A DNA stretch of 64,000 bases from Rhynchosporium graminicola (GCA_900074885.1 FJUW01000050.1:248001-312000), one strand, 5' to 3'; numbered from the stretch's first letter, positions 10,738 through 24,381 are shown. Program-made: numbers and translations. The notes: generated by a model not told the origin, from the letters alone.

Positions 10738-13290
10738 CTATATCCCAACCTCACCGACAATTTTAGCAGCCTCTCTGTATGTCTTAAGCAGCTTTTCGCA
10801 CTTCTCGCGCTCTTTCTTGACCGCGTCGTCCTCGTATAGAAGCTCTTCAAACATATCGTCTCTGTAAAGCTCGCTAACAAGCCTATTCTGTACAGCATCT
10901 TTCGAGTGGTTTACTAGGAGATGCATGACTGCTTTAGGGACTTGGTCTGCTATCGATTCGCGTACAATGTTGAAATAGGAGGAGATGAGTGCTCGGATAA
11001 GCTCCGTCTCCATTGCCTCGCGGTCTGTTAGAGCCGGCTCGTTGTTGTTTCCCTGTAAGGATGTTAGTTTTCTATGAGCCATGCTGGGGAGGCTTGAGGA
11101 TCTTACGAATGGTGAATTGTAATCGTAATCTCTCTGTACCCTACCCAATTCATAATCATCTTCTCGTGATTGCTGTGCAGGAGTTCTGTGGATCTGTCGC
11201 TCTTCTTGTCTGCGGATACTCTGGCTGAAGCTTGGTTCTGTGCTTTGACTGACATGTCGTCCCAGATTTGGGTTCGAAGAAGCTCCTTGTCCGGCACCTG
11301 GGGCACCGCCCGGCATCGCACCATCTTTCCCGAAAAAGTAGTTTAGGAATGAATCACGAGGACCGCCTGCCCCTTGGCCATTCATCCCATTCATAGTAGC
11401 TGCAATGCCACTGGTGCCGTTTTGACGAATTGCTGGTGACATACTTCGACCACCCTTCTGTAAGGCCGTTCTCGTAGGCAAGTTCTCAACTTTCTCCCCC
11501 TCTTCATCATCTTCAGGCGTGTCGGCACCGTTAGCACCCAGTTCCTTCTGGCGTCTCTTTTCACGCCTCTCCCGCTCTTCTTGTAAAAGTCGTTTCCTCT
11601 CCTTATCCTGTTTGTTAGTAACGACATTGCTCATAGCAGCGGCTGCACCGAGGAAGTTGGGATGATTGGTGTTGATGTATGCACGTTGGATAGAGATAAG
11701 GGATTCGACGTAACTAGAGGCCGGTCCAAGTCGTTCACGAAGGAGGTCTGAGACAACTTCGATAAGTTTGGCTTGAAGTCGGGGGAATCTTGTTAGTTCT
11801 GTAGAGCCACATGTGTGACATATCTTGATGAGCTCTTCGTAGACAAGCTCCACACACCGCTGACTGGGGATTTCTAGTAGCTTGATTTGAGGCTTAACCA
11901 AAAGATCGAAGGCGAGTTCAGGGACGAATAAACTAGGTCGTGGACCAGTGGAGTTACGGATCGCAGTTCTGATGTCGAGGGCGGAAAGGTTGGTCGTCGG
12001 ATCAATAGTCTCCAAAGAGTTCCCAAAAACAGAGTTGAAAATGTAGTATATCCTAGCACCACCACAAAGTTCCTTGGTAGAAATCTCCGTTGAAGTACCG
12101 TCGATAGAGGATATGAAGGAGGAGGCGAATCGAGTCATGAGTTGCAGTACCAAAGATCCTCTATGTTCCCTGCCGCTGAAGTGCATGTCGCCGTAGCTAG
12201 CGAGCTCTTGTTGTGTTTGTCCCATCAGAGTATTTAGGCGAGCCTTGATATCTGGTAGACGCTCTCGAATATGTGCCATCAAGGTGGTATTCAAACTCTT
12301 CGCAAGGAATTGAGTACCAGTTCGCCCGGCCATGTTGCGATATGCTGGGTGATGCTTGAAGAAGTCCGCTTCCGATTTCAGTGCTTCTGCCAGAGACTTG
12401 TTTCCCTGGATATCCTGCTGCGATCGGTTCACAACACCAATAAATCCAAGCTTTAAGGGGTACACCCTCCCTGAAAGAATATCGAGCGCATTCGTTCCAT
12501 GGTCCATAAGATCAACCTTGGTGAGGACACCAATCGTCCTCCGCCCCAATGGATCCACATGTCGTGCGAGCTTCAGCGCCTCTGAATTCACGATGTCCAC
12601 GTTCGCAGGAGAGACAGCTAAAATGATACTGTTGGGTTTGGCAATGTATTCGGAGATGAGATTTCGCGTCTGCTTTTCGATATCGGTAGGTTGGTCTCCG
12701 ATGGGAACCTGTATATACTGTTAGCACCTCCGTTTATGTTCACTATAAACTGAAAATTACCTTCGTAAGACCCGGTAGATCGACCAATGTCAAACTGAGG
12801 ACATGAGGCGAATAGATCTTGAGGTTTATCGGGGATCTGTTGATCCCCTTATTGCTTCCTGCGATCCTTGCCGTCTCGTTCTCAATTTCCCGCTTCACGT
12901 CCTGGAACTCTGTGAACCTCCGATTGGGTATATGGTGGAACTCTGCCCATTCTGGTTGTGTTGCTACAGCTGCTGCTGTGTGCTCTTCTGGGGCGTCGTC
13001 GTCCTCGCTGGGGATGTTGATGAGTTGAAGAATGAGCGGTCTTCGAGTGACGATACCACTTCCTCTAGGCAGGAAATCTCTGCCGACTATGTTCTCGAGC
13101 ACTGAGGATTTTCCAGAAGATTGCGAGCCAACAACGACCTAGAAAGCGAGTTAGCTGGTGCTTGGGAGGATCGTGACGAGGGCGTTGGTACAATCTGTGG
13201 CAAATCCAAACTATCATTGCCGATGGTGTTGAAAACAAGATCTTGCAACTTATTCACTATGCCCAGCAAGTCCTCGCCCAGAGATGCCAT
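10738..13290 (-). CDS. DNM1: Dynamin-related GTPase Dnm1 (mitochondrial/peroxisomal fission)
   Basis: Large GTPase that assembles on mitochondria and peroxisomes to drive fission. Exons on the minus strand are 13290-13192, 13138-12761, 12708-11107 and 11052-10738, giving 797 residues. Domains: GTPase with G1 [21 protein letters not shown]3 VDLPGLTK and G4 TKVD; middle/stalk region ([32 protein letters not shown]); a long charged then Gly/Ser-rich insert B containing [11 protein letters not shown]; and the C-terminal GED ([20 protein letters not shown]). MASLGEDLL at the start and the [11 protein letters not shown] insert favour Dnm1 over the vacuolar paralogue Vps1. The last intron (11053-11106) is 54 nt without an in-frame stop, has donor GTAAGA and branch CTAAC, so retention would add 18 residues. 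Length and order fit fungal Dnm1. Confidence 0.95.
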
Positions 13291-15726
13291 TTCGTGGAGT
13301 TGTAGAGGGTGATGTGCAGGAAGAGGTAGAGCTCAAGCAGCTTTGGTGCGTCGCGTCAAGAGCCCAACTACCCTATGGCTTTTAAAAAGCCTGCGCAGAA
13401 GAGGTATGATTACGTAGATTCGGAGAAGGAGTTCCTGGATCGTTGGTCTTGGGTGTATCAATGGCGGTGGTAGTTCCTGATTCCTCCTGAGGCGCTATTT
13501 ACTTGTAAAATTCCAAGTTATGCAACGGCGTACGCCAAGACCTGCCTCATGGTCCGTGTCACACGACTCTCTCTGGAGCTGGTGACAACCTCACCAAGTC
13601 TGGGTAGTTTCTGTTCTAGCTGCTTGAGTTTGGAGCTTTCCTTGAACCTGGAAAGTCTTTATGGTCTTATGTTTATACTAATGCTGTAAGCACGTAAAAA
13701 GGTCAATTCGTCAACAAGCTGCACAAGATAGAGATTCTTCTCCCTTTCAGATGCCAGCGTACGGAGTAAGGACGAGGTACTCCTTGTATTCAAAAGTAAA
13801 TATAGAACATGTAAGCCCCTTTGCATCCAGCAATCTTGAATTTTGTCTACCTAAGGATGTCCTTTAACTTGTCTTTCACATTACATTGTGTATGCCTCTA
13901 GAATACGGTCTGTTTCCTTTCTCACATATCAACTTTGCAATGAATTCGGATTTGAATTACTTACCATCCAGTTTTACATGATCACACCTGGTAAGCATTT
14001 TAAATCCGATCTGCTCTTTGTACTACTAATTAAATGCTCAGTGTCCAAGCAAAATTTCTCGTCTTTGTCTTGCAAGTGAAGAATCTCAAGAAAGCGTTTG
14101 TTCGAATCCATGGTATACATCACGTCTGCATCGTGGTTGGGAAAAAACGTAGAACAAAAGAATCCTGGAAATTTTGGTATTTGGAGCTTCAACCACATTA
14201 TTGGACTTCTTATATAAGTAAGAGCGTGGTCGAAAAGGGATTAGGTTTGGGCGCAGATCGCAGCTCTAACTCCGAAGTCTGTCGACGTAGAGAGCAATGG
14301 AAGGTGGAAGGTAGAAGGCCAGTGTTTTAAGTCGATTCGAAAGTTACAACAAAATTCTGTTGAACATTACTCGAAACAGTTCTTAGGTTTTCAGGTAATC
14401 GACCATTTACTTTCTAATGAAATTGCTTAAATGACAACCTTGGATAATGAGTCTATTATGAGTTTTTATATACTGCTTCGCTGGAGACGAGATGGCCTGT
14501 CCTCGTCTACCAGCTACAAGAATCTGGACCGTGGGTGCACGAGATATCGTGATTGGTGAGTGAGACGTGGATCCTCATTTGAAAGTGCAATGGTTGTACT
14601 TGTTATTGCTGTTGATTTTTCGAAATTCAGGTCGATGTGAATACATGAATGTGTCGAACTTTCCGAAGCAATCAGGGCTCCCATGAAGAAAAGTTCTGTT
14701 ACTGATAGCGGCAAATCTCCGTATATTGTACTTAGGCTCAAGAGTCTAGTCTACGATGCAGAACTGTAGGAAGAAGCCACGAAACCCGGAAAATCTGGAC
14801 TTCTCTGATTTGAGATATCAAGAGACGTCAAGATAGGTTTAAAAAGGGGAGTTCTGAGAAGTCGCGCGAGAGATATGAGATCGCGGATCTGGTAGCAAAC
14901 CTTCTGTTGCTTTGGGGAGATGTGAACAAAATTCATGGCTCGCTAGCCCCGCTGAACATCAGTGAACTGTGAACTCCCTACAAAATATGTCGCTTCCGAG
15001 GCTTGTGAGAGTGGCAAGGTTGTGCTTTTATCACACGCATGCGGATTGGCTGTTTTGTTACTAAAGCTGAAAAGGTAGTCATGTACAGTATTGATTAGGT
15101 AGGTAGGTAGATACCGATGGCTCTCCCGATGTAGGGTGGGGAGAACTGACAACGTGAATCATTGACATCTTTAAAATTCTTCCTTTTCACCTTTTCACGG
15201 TGAATAGAGGGAATGAGTCAATACCGAATATAAAATGACCGAAAGATTTCTCCGGAGCCGCAATTCTACAAATCTTTCAGTACGGTGGCAAAGACTTTCA
15301 CTGTTGTGGTTTGGCCTCGTTCTTCGCCGAGCCATGTTGGGCTCGCTTCGTCTGGAGTCGGCGCTAAGGTGGCCCCCCTGCCGTCACCTGAAGGCCAGAG
15401 ATCAAAATATTTAAATAATTCCACCCACCGCAAAGTCTTCTTATCCCCCCAATTTTTCTGAAACGATATCCTATTGCAGTCTCCCAGTCTCTTCCACTGC
15501 TATTGATACATTTCATCTATGTAAGAAGAAGCCTGCTTGTGCAACAACAAACAGGACGAAAGAACAATCCCGCCACAGCGCATCCAGTCCAGCCTCAGGC
15601 CCAATTGCCCCTCCAACAAATTTCTGTGGGTCCACCGATAAGGACACTAGAGTCAAAAATTCTTACTTTCACACACTTGACCTCCCCCCCCGTCTTCGAC
15701 CGCCTTTCTCTCTTTTTTCCATCAAC
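13291..15726. other. Divergent intergenic region, Dnm1/eEF3 promoters
   Basis: 2.4 kb between divergently transcribed genes. Contains a TAGGTAGGTAGGTAG tract at 15095-15110. The 100 bp before the eEF3 ATG are strongly pyrimidine-rich with a run of nine C at about 15685, typical of highly expressed fungal genes. An A/T-rich block near 15403-15420 may be a TATA-like element. Short open frames here lack coding features. Confidence 0.6.
15400..15726 (+). promoter_or_regulatory. eEF3 promoter and pyrimidine-rich leader
   Basis: An AT-rich element (AAATATTTAAATAA) at about 15405-15419 is followed by long CT-rich stretches and a C9 run close to the start codon at 15727. CT blocks near the transcription start are known from highly expressed genes of filamentous fungi; the assignment is by position and composition only. 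Confidence 0.4.
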
Positions 15727-18700
15727 ATGCCCGCTGTGACCGATACATCAGCAACCGCAAGCATGGCCTCCAAAGAGAACAAAGAAAGCCTTAAGGTTCT
15801 TGATGAACTTATGGCAAAGCTCACCATCTCCAAGGCCCAGGAAGATATCAACGCCGCCACCCACAACCTGGCAATCTTCATCAACTCGCCTATCGAGGAG
15901 AACGACGCCCCAACCAAGTGAGTATATACAGCCTTACACTTCCTATTCAATCTCGATTGCGTCCCCCGAATATATCTATCCTCGTTAGCAGGACTCTGCT
16001 ACTGCCCTGTTTTGCGAGGGGGTGTAAATACTGTTCCGGCGCACTTTTAATGAAATATTGAGAATGTGAATACGAAACAATTGCTGACCCTTTTGTCCCC
16101 TCCCTGCAGGACCGTCGAATCCCTCAAGAAGCAAATCTCCAACAAGAAAGATGGCAACGTCCGAGAGCGCGCTCTCAATGCCATTCAGGCTATTGCTGAG
16201 CATGCCGAGACTGCACCATCAGTCGAGCCATACTTGGTTGTCCTTCTCCCATCGGTCCTCTCAGCCGTTGGTGACAAGTTGGTCCCAGTCCAGAACGCCG
16301 CAAAAGTAGCTGCCCTTGCCATCATCAAGGCTGTCAGCGCCAACGCTGTCAAGGCTGTCCTCCCACACATCATCAACTCTATCTTGACCGCCCAAAAATG
16401 GCAAGAGAAGATTACTGGTCTTACCTGTATCGAGGCGCTCGTCGTTTCCGCCCCGACTCAGCTCGCCCTCCGTGTACCAGACCTGATTCCGGTTGTCTCC
16501 GAATCCATGTGGGACACCAAGCCTGAGGTCAAGAAGATGGCTTACGGTACGATGGAGAAGATCTGCGGCCTTATCGTCAACAAGGATATCGATCGTTTCA
16601 TTCCAGAATTGATCAAGTGTATCGCCAAGCCAGAAAACGTTCCCGAGACCATTCATTTGCTCGGTGCCACCACATTCGTCACTGATGTTCACGAGCCAAC
16701 TTTGGCCATTATGGTTCCTCTGCTGGATCGTGGTCTTGCCGAGCGTGAGACTGCCATCAAGCGAAAGGCTGCCGTTATTGTCGACAATATGTGCAAGCTT
16801 GTTGAGGACCCCAACATTGTTGCGGCTTTCTTGCCAAAGCTCATGCCCCAACTCACCAAGAACTACGAGAACTTGGCTGATCCAGAGGCCCGTGAGAAGA
16901 CCAAGCAAGGTCTTGATACTCTCATCCGTGTCGGTGCCGTCGTAGATGGTAAGATTCCAGAAGCCTCCCACGCCGGTGATGTTTCCACCGTCTCCGCTAT
17001 CTTGAAGGAGATCATCGAGTCTACCAAGCACAAGGCTGTTCTCACAAAATTTGCCCCCATCCTCGATTTTGCTTCCGCCCTCGCTGGTCAACTCATCGAT
17101 GAGAAGGATGCCGACACTCAAAGCTGGACTTCCAGCATCAAACCCTACATCGCCTCTATCATCCCTGAGCCTGATGCTCAGACCATTGTGGACACCCTCC
17201 GAAAGAAGGCATCCCCACTTGCTGAGGCTAATGATGCCGAGGAGGCTGATGACGAGGAGGGAGAGGATCTCTGCAACTGCACATTCAACTTGGCCTACGG
17301 TGCTAAGATTCTCCTCAACCAGACCCATCTCCGCCTGAAGCGTGGTCAGCGATATGGCCTCTGCGGTCCTAACGGTTCCGGAAAGTCCACTCTCATGCGT
17401 GCTATCAACAACGAGCAAGTTGAGGGTTTCCCAAAGAAGAGCGAGGTCAAGACTGTGTTCGTTGAGCACGATCTCGATGCCGCCGATACTGAGCAAACAA
17501 CCATTGACTGGACCATGAAGAAGCTGAAAGAGGTCGGTGTCGAGACTTCCCGTGAGGAGGTCATCAAGCAATTGACTGAATTCGGTTTCAACGATGCCAT
17601 GATCAACAACTTGATCACCGCCCTCTCCGGTGGATGGAAGATGAAGTTGGCTCTTGCCCGTGCTGTCTTCGAGGCCCCAGATATTCTCCTCCTCGATGAG
17701 CCCACCAACCATTTGGACGTAAAGAACGTCAAGTGGCTCGAGGATTACTTGATGGCATCCCCCTGCACATCCATCATCGTTTCCCACGACACTGGTTTCC
17801 TTAACAACGTCTGCCAACATATTATCAATTACGAGAGATTCAAGCTCAAGCGTTACCGTGGTAACGTCCGAGAGTTCGTCAAGAAGTGCCCATCTGCCAA
17901 GTCCTACTTCGAGCTTGGTGCTTCCGAGATGGAATTCCAGTTCCCTGAGCCAGGTTTCCTGGAAGGTGTCAAGACAAAGGCCAAGGCCATCGTTCGGGTC
18001 TCGAAGATGAGCTTCCAGTACGAGGGAACACCAAAGCCTCAGATTTCCGATATCTCCTTCCAATGTTCGCTCGGTTCCCGTATTGCCGTCATTGGCCCCA
18101 ACGGTGCCGGTAAATCCACTCTCATCAACGTCTTGACTGGTGAACTCATCCCTACCGTCGGAGATGTCTACACCCACGAGAACATTCGTATCGCATACAT
18201 CAAGCAGCACGCTTTCGCCCACATCGATCACCACTTGGAGAAGACTCCTTCAGAGTACATCCAATGGCGTTTCCAGACTGGTGAAGATCGTGAGACTATG
18301 GATCGTGCCAACAAGATTGTCACCGATGAGGACGAGAAGGCCATGGACAAGATCTACAAGATTGAGGGCTCCCAGAGACGTGTTATTGGTATCCACTCCC
18401 GTCGTAAGTTCAAGAACTCTTACGAGTACGAGTGTTCGTTCGCTCTCGGAGAGAACGTTGGTATGAAGAACGAGAGATGGGTTCCTATGATGACTGCCGA
18501 TAATGCTTGGATCCCTCGTACTGAGATCTTGGCTTCCCATCAAAAGATGGTCGCCGAGGTTGATCAAAAGGAGGCTCTTGCCAGTGGTCAATTCAGACCT
18601 TTGGTCCGAAAGGAGATCGAGGCTCACGGTGCTAACTTTGGTCTCGATGCCGAGTTGATCTCCCATTCTCGTATGTTGGGTCTTTCCGGTGGACAACGTG

Positions 18701-19187
18701 TCAAGGTTGTTCTCGCTGCTTGCTCGTGGCAACGTCCTCATTTGATCGTTCTTGACGAGCCTACCAACTACCTTGATCGTGATTCTCTGGGTGCTCTTTC
18801 CAAGGCTCTCAAGTCTTTCCAAGGTGGTGTTATCATCATTACTCACTCCAAGGAGTTCACTGAGAACTTGACTGAGGAAGTCTGGGCTGTCGTCGACGGA
18901 AAGATGACTCCATCTGGACACAATTGGGTACAAGGACAAGGTGCCGGACCTCGTCTAAAGGGCGACGACGATGATGAGGAAGAGAAGTTCGATGCTATGG
19001 GGTATGTCCATTCCTCACAGCGTTTTGTGTTAGTGATGACACGTGCTAACTATTTCACAGTAACAAGATCGTCTCGACTAAGAAGGCTAAGAAGCTTACT
19101 TCTGCTGAGCTGCGAAAGAAGAAGAAGGACCGCATGGCCCGCCGCAAGAGGGGTGAGGAGGTCTTCTCGGACGAGGATGATATTTAG
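15727..19187 (+). CDS. YEF3: Translation elongation factor 3 (eEF3)
   Basis: Fungal ribosome-bound ATPase that helps eEF1A delivery and E-site tRNA release. Exons 15727-15917, 16110-19001 and 19061-19187 give 1069 residues. Order of parts: N-terminal HEAT repeats; first ABC domain with GPNGSGKST (near residue 483), signature [14 protein letters not shown] and [11 protein letters not shown]; second ABC domain with GPNGAGKST (near residue 726), an inserted chromodomain-like segment, [14 protein letters not shown] and [10 protein letters not shown]; and a Lys/Arg-rich tail ([19 protein letters not shown]) coded mostly by the third exon. The first intron is the longest (192 nt). C-ending codons dominate compared with neighbours, indicating high expression, and this bias also yields very long open frames on the opposite strand. 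Length matches the family (about 1045 in yeast). Confidence 0.98.
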
Positions 19188-22100
19188 ATACAAAAGCCGA
19201 CATTTGGACGAGAAAAAGTGTTATTTGTAAGGGTGTCTTCGCATTGGGTTGTCTATGGAGTTTCTGCGTTTCACTTTTTACGGTCAGAATGATTATTGCA
19301 GACTAGAAGATAGATCAGCAAATAGAAATCAAAACCTTAGTATACATCACGATCATTCATATTTGTTTCCGGGATCTTGAAGAGAATGAATGCTAGAGAG
19401 CAAAAAGATATGTGTTCGCAGAGGCCTCTTTATACTTCAACATGAAGGCACAATCACAAATGCAAGGCTCGCCGTTGGCTGCACAGTACCCTGGTGGTGC
19501 TCTTGCTATGTCATGGGATTTTCATCGATTCCCATGACAAACAGCCACTCAGTTCAAAGCTTGCTATCCAGATAAGTCAAGCCGCAAGATTAAACTGGTT
19601 CTTCTAGCACTTACCTGTCATGGAAGCTTCAAGGATATGTACACAATCATTCACGACTCTTTCATTCATTCGTTATAGCGGACGTTTCCTGGTAGTACAA
19701 GATCGGAGACATGCTTCATCTGAAACGAGGTGGAGATTCAGATGTCAAAAGTATAGCCCTGTAAGTGAGGAAATAACAAGACAATATTAATTTTCTTTGT
19801 TAGGTGGGTATCGGGAAGAACGTAGGTAGGTAGGTAAGCGCGAGTTGGAAAGGCGATGTGCGTCAAGCAGCAGACGGACACCCATATCTCAAGCTCGAAA
19901 CGAAAAGGATTGAAAGCGGTGACTGAGCATTGAATACCACCAGACTTGCGAAGAATCATGAATACATTTGCCTTTTCTTCGCTATTCTTATTTTTCCTGG
20001 GAAAGAAGCCACGACCTTCTCACATCATCTCTCACAAAACTCTTGGGCAGAAACTCTCCTTACTGCACGATGGGTAAGGATGATGAATGGATATACGACG
20101 GCCTAGCGAACGTCGAGCGCATATTCCGCTGCCGGCTCGCCTCAGCACACATGGCGGCATGTACTTCGACAGCGGAGATTACGGTGCATGCTACGGTATA
20201 TGCGACGATATCATTGCGACTTACTCAAAGTCTCGGATTTGATTAAGGTTGGAGGGCATGAGTTGGTGAGGGCGCAAGTGAGAGTCTGAGGAGGATGTGG
20301 CATAGGGATGAGGGAGTGAGGTTGTTTAGGGATTTTCGAAGAGGAAATGAAAAGTGGAGTGTGATGAAGAGGACGCCGGATCAAGGGGTGATTGAAGGTT
20401 TGTGGGCGATGGTGTGGCCTGGAGGATGGGGTATTGTGGTGGGTGTCAAGGAGGAAGGAAAAGAGAGTGAGAATGTACATTGATAGGTGTTGGTCAATAA
20501 TACTTACTATGCACACGACTAGATGCTAACGAGGGTGTAGACTGGAGACGATGCGAGCCTGGTGAATCATTTCGGAACCTCTTTTTCACATCGAGTTAAG
20601 GCCGTATTCGGTGGGAGGTATATAAAGGTTTAGAACGAGAGAGGGACATACAGCAGAGGAGGAACGTTCCGCTCGGCGTGGAGAGGGAGGCGTTGTCTCA
20701 CCAGTGCTATGATGAGAGAAGGGAGGGGTACGCATCTGGATTCTTCGTATGAAATTTATGGTGAAGTTGTGATATAAAAAAAGACAATTTTTTGGACAGG
20801 GCGTTATATTTTGTGTGCTGGGGTAAATAAAAAAAGAAGGTTTACCACCAGCTTTTATGAGAGAAATGATCACTTCGTTTGAACGCTTCTGAGAGGCAAG
20901 GAGGTGCTGGTAATTGACCATAAAATACGAATTTGATATCGTCAAGAAGCTCCTCGGACAGATGATGTGACGTAACTTGATTCAATGCGCCTTGCTCTGT
21001 GCGTTAAGGGCGACAGTGAGTATTAGAGATGAGTCCACCAGAAATGCTGCGACGTTGGCTCAATCCGTGTCTAGATAACACAAAATATGTCTTCTTTTCT
21101 GTCGCGAATATCGCAGTCAGAAGTTAAACTAGAAGAAGATAGATCCAGTGAAATAAAAGCTGTGAATTGTCATGAGAGATGACTTGGCTTTCCGGCCGGT
21201 GAAAACATCCTACCTTGTTGTCTGTGTTTTGCCCAGCTCTATTTATCGAGAGAATTGTTTCGTATGCGGAAGTTCTCCTCCGAACTTTCTGAAATTTTGC
21301 ATTGTTTGAATATTGCAGCACAAAATCCACTTTGCCTCGGTCAACCATCTAGTAAAGCCGAAAGAGCCAATTAAAGCTCCAGAATCCTTCTTACTCGGCT
21401 TCTCCGTCGGTTTGAACCTATCCACAGTAGGTTTACGGGGGATATTTGGTTATAATTGACCCTTGATGTAAGCCCTGTCAGGTTTAGACCCTCGGAGAAA
21501 GCGAGGAGGTACATGTTCCCCTATGTTCTCGGTGCAGTGAGTCCGGAAGCGAAATAGGTGTGCCGCGGCAGTTGAATCGGGAGACATTGTAACGCATGAA
21601 GTATGCCACGATCTCATTTTTTTTTCGCTGACAAGACTCGAAAGATCACGGTATAGAGTGCTATGCATATATGTTGCGGAGGAAGATTACTCTTTTGGGG
21701 ATTTTCCGAGTCTTATATCGACGGTCGCTTATAGCCTTTTGAGACCATATCACGTTCTTAGATGTTTTGTACAGAACCTGAGATAGACGGTGTGATGTTG
21801 TTACTGAAAGCCGAGAATAATTCAAGGTTCTGGAAGATGTACTTGGCTATATATTATGTGCCAGTGTGTATGGTGGAGTATCGCGTAACGTGGACATATC
21901 ATTGGCGTTCAGTGTTTTGACCTTGAACGAACTTGTCCCGTATTGGGAGGTGGGTTGAATTCGCAGGGACAGGGCTGGCGGTATTCCTCATTTAGCATCC
22001 TTCACCGGGTCTAGTGACCCTCGCTTCTGTTTGTTTGGGGTCAAAGCGTAGTAAAGGCCGGCGGATGAAAGCTTATTTAGGAATACCATTAGACGCTCGA

Positions 22101-24381
22101 ACTGGAGAAGAGAAGGAATCGAAGAGGAGAGGGAGAGAACTGTGCAATCGAGGAGCTTGAGCATATAATGCAAGTGCTTCTGGGAATGAGAAAGGGTAGT
22201 TTGCGGGTGTGCTTACGATGAATCATGATTACCATAATCTTTTTGTCATGGAGGTGAGGCATCCGTCAGTACGGTGTCTTCTTGTATATACTTCCCCTTT
22301 CAACGACTTAGGGCTTTTGGCGTAATTGCTTTATATGAGCCGGCATTGGGATACTAAAAGGATAAGACGTTTAATGACTCGCTAGATTGGTATCAGGACA
22401 AACTTATAGCACTTTATATATATAAATCAAGATGATCTACCGAGTTTTCTCAGATTAGTTATTTGCTGGTTTATTTGTTGCTTTCTTCATAGAGGTATGT
22501 CAGTCGAAAACTGATACTATAAGCATAATAAGATAATACTACGTGATGGCCGAGGGTACGAGGCTAGGCAAATTGTCTCAGGCGAAGCAATTATCATTGA
22601 AATTGCTATGCACTTACCATCAGATTACGACTTTCGCAAGGCGATTAGACATTTTTGTAGACCAACTCGTCACTTTTAATATTTCTCTGCAACAATTTCG
22701 TGACTTCGCATCGGTTCATGGACTTATACCTGCCAAAATTTCCCCCGACGGCTTTGATAAAAGTGATTTTCTTTATCTCACGTCTTAGTTCAATATTAAA
22801 ACGACAAGTTCTTTCTTGATCTTCATGGCTAACTTATCTGATTCCCGCAAAGCTATTTACCTGCTTATATGCCTCGGCAGCTGATTCGCAATCGAAGCAC
22901 GACTTGAACCTATTAATGAAAAACTGCTCAAGACGACCTAGGCCTATAATCTCGACTAACTAGTCTTTTCGTGTTCTAGTTTAGTGAATACGATATTTTC
23001 CTCGATGTCAGTTGCCAGCCATTCCGATGAGCGACCAGGTGAGCGAACAAGAGTACCATAAAAGAGGCTTTCCAGGAGGCTAAATGGACTATTAAAATAT
23101 CAATAGAAACTCTGTCTTAATAAATTCTTGCGACTTCAAACGTCAAGTTCACGAGTAAATTTTCTAGTTAGGCTCAACCATTAGTCATTGAACTTCATGG
23201 GATATAGTACCTTGAAGCCATGGCTAGCAGAACCGCCTGCTGGTTATTTATACTCTGACTTCCTTCATCCTTACTTCTGCTTATACTCAGTATCTTATTA
23301 ATAAACCCTTGAAAAATCGTGACTTTAATATAGACAGGAATAGGTAAATGGGCTGTCAAGTTCGGCACGTGATATAGTTCAGATTCAGATTTGAGTAAGC
23401 GAGATTTCGAATAAGCGAGATCAATGTCTGATTGTTTTCTGTGCTATTCCTCGAATTGACAGTCTTGTAAAATCCGCCGCTTTGAACATTGAAAGACGGC
23501 GAGGAGACTATACTTTATACTTCTATCTTCTTTACATGCTTTCCAAATAATAGTGCCGAAAATGCAATCATATAACTATATCTTTGGGAACTAGAGCAAT
23601 GTGTTTAAATCATAATAAGTATCTATAAAGCGAAGGCCTCACGTCGAGCAGTTGACTCCTAGGGGTAGGATATAATAGCAGAAAAGATTATGTAGTTTAT
23701 TATTAGCTTTCGAGAGACTTACTTTCCAAATCAAAACACAAACCAGGAAACCTATTGCTGATCACTCCCTTATCATATTCAGAACGAGACGTTGTGAAAG
23801 CTTCTTGGAAGTAAACACGAAATCTTTATTGTCAGATTTAGAAGCTGACAAAAACGTTCGAGCTCCAATAGAACTTGACCCACACATCTTCAGAGGCACT
23901 AGCTATTAATCATCATCCAGCCTTCCACTTTCCTTTTCACCCCCACTTCACTGCAGGATCAGCGCCTAGCACGACACACTACAAGGACTGCTTCTCTCTT
24001 TGACAGCTTTCAAGCACTTCTAACTTTTGCCGAGTGGGAATTGCTTATGTGTATTCTCATAATCAGCTGCTGAAGACACGTCACGCAAAACTCAATCACT
24101 TAAGTCAAGCTCTATGACCACGGGTGTGACTGCACCTCTACCGCCTGTGAACGCGCTCAGAGACCCTCCACCACGTCCTTTCTCCTCAATCGTGGTTGTG
24201 TGTTGACGCAGAGTTGCTTCTTCTTTGCTCTTCCTATTCTTTGACGTCCGATACGACAAAACAAACAGTGGCATTCACTTCTCCAATCCAAGAGTCCATA
24301 CCCACCATACTCATCTTTGCAATACCAGTACAGCTTGCAGAATCAGCAATTGCCCATCATCGACGGCATCACTCCCAATCA
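19188..24381. other. Gene-poor intergenic region, 5.2 kb
   Basis: No intact gene recognised. Contains TAGGTAGGTAGGTAAG at about 19823-19837, a TA run at 22417-22425, and the broken endosulfine-like segment at 20070-20230 listed separately. From about 22.3 to 23.9 kb the sequence is more A/T-rich than its surroundings; one open frame of about 80 codons (22543-22788, + strand) resembles nothing I know and is likely chance or a relic. Confidence 0.5.
20070..20480 (+). pseudogene. Possible broken endosulfine-like gene
   Basis: In one frame (20084-20227) lies LPARLSTHGGMYFDSGDYG, whose YFDSGDY is the hallmark of endosulfine/ARPP19/Igo proteins, inhibitors of PP2A-B55 after Greatwall phosphorylation. 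Just upstream, in another frame starting at the ATG at 20070, is VERIFR, at roughly the spot where Igo proteins carry an E-x-LFR segment. The frame with the motif ends at a TGA at 20225-20227; a further open stretch of about 62 codons (20295-20483) is in the first frame. No single frame or obvious intron joins the parts, so this looks like a degraded gene or chance similarity. The family residues usual after the motif (ALSKAG-like) are absent. Confidence 0.25.

Noticed and set aside
13888..14330. Frames in the Dnm1/eEF3 divergent region
   Set aside because: Short, A/T-rich, on both strands at once, without family likeness.
16261..18234. 657-codon open frame on the minus strand opposite eEF3 (and a second of 229 codons at 18250-18939)
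   Set aside because: Mirror effect of the strong C-ending codon bias of eEF3: stop codons on the antisense are avoided. The sense strand has all eEF3 motifs.
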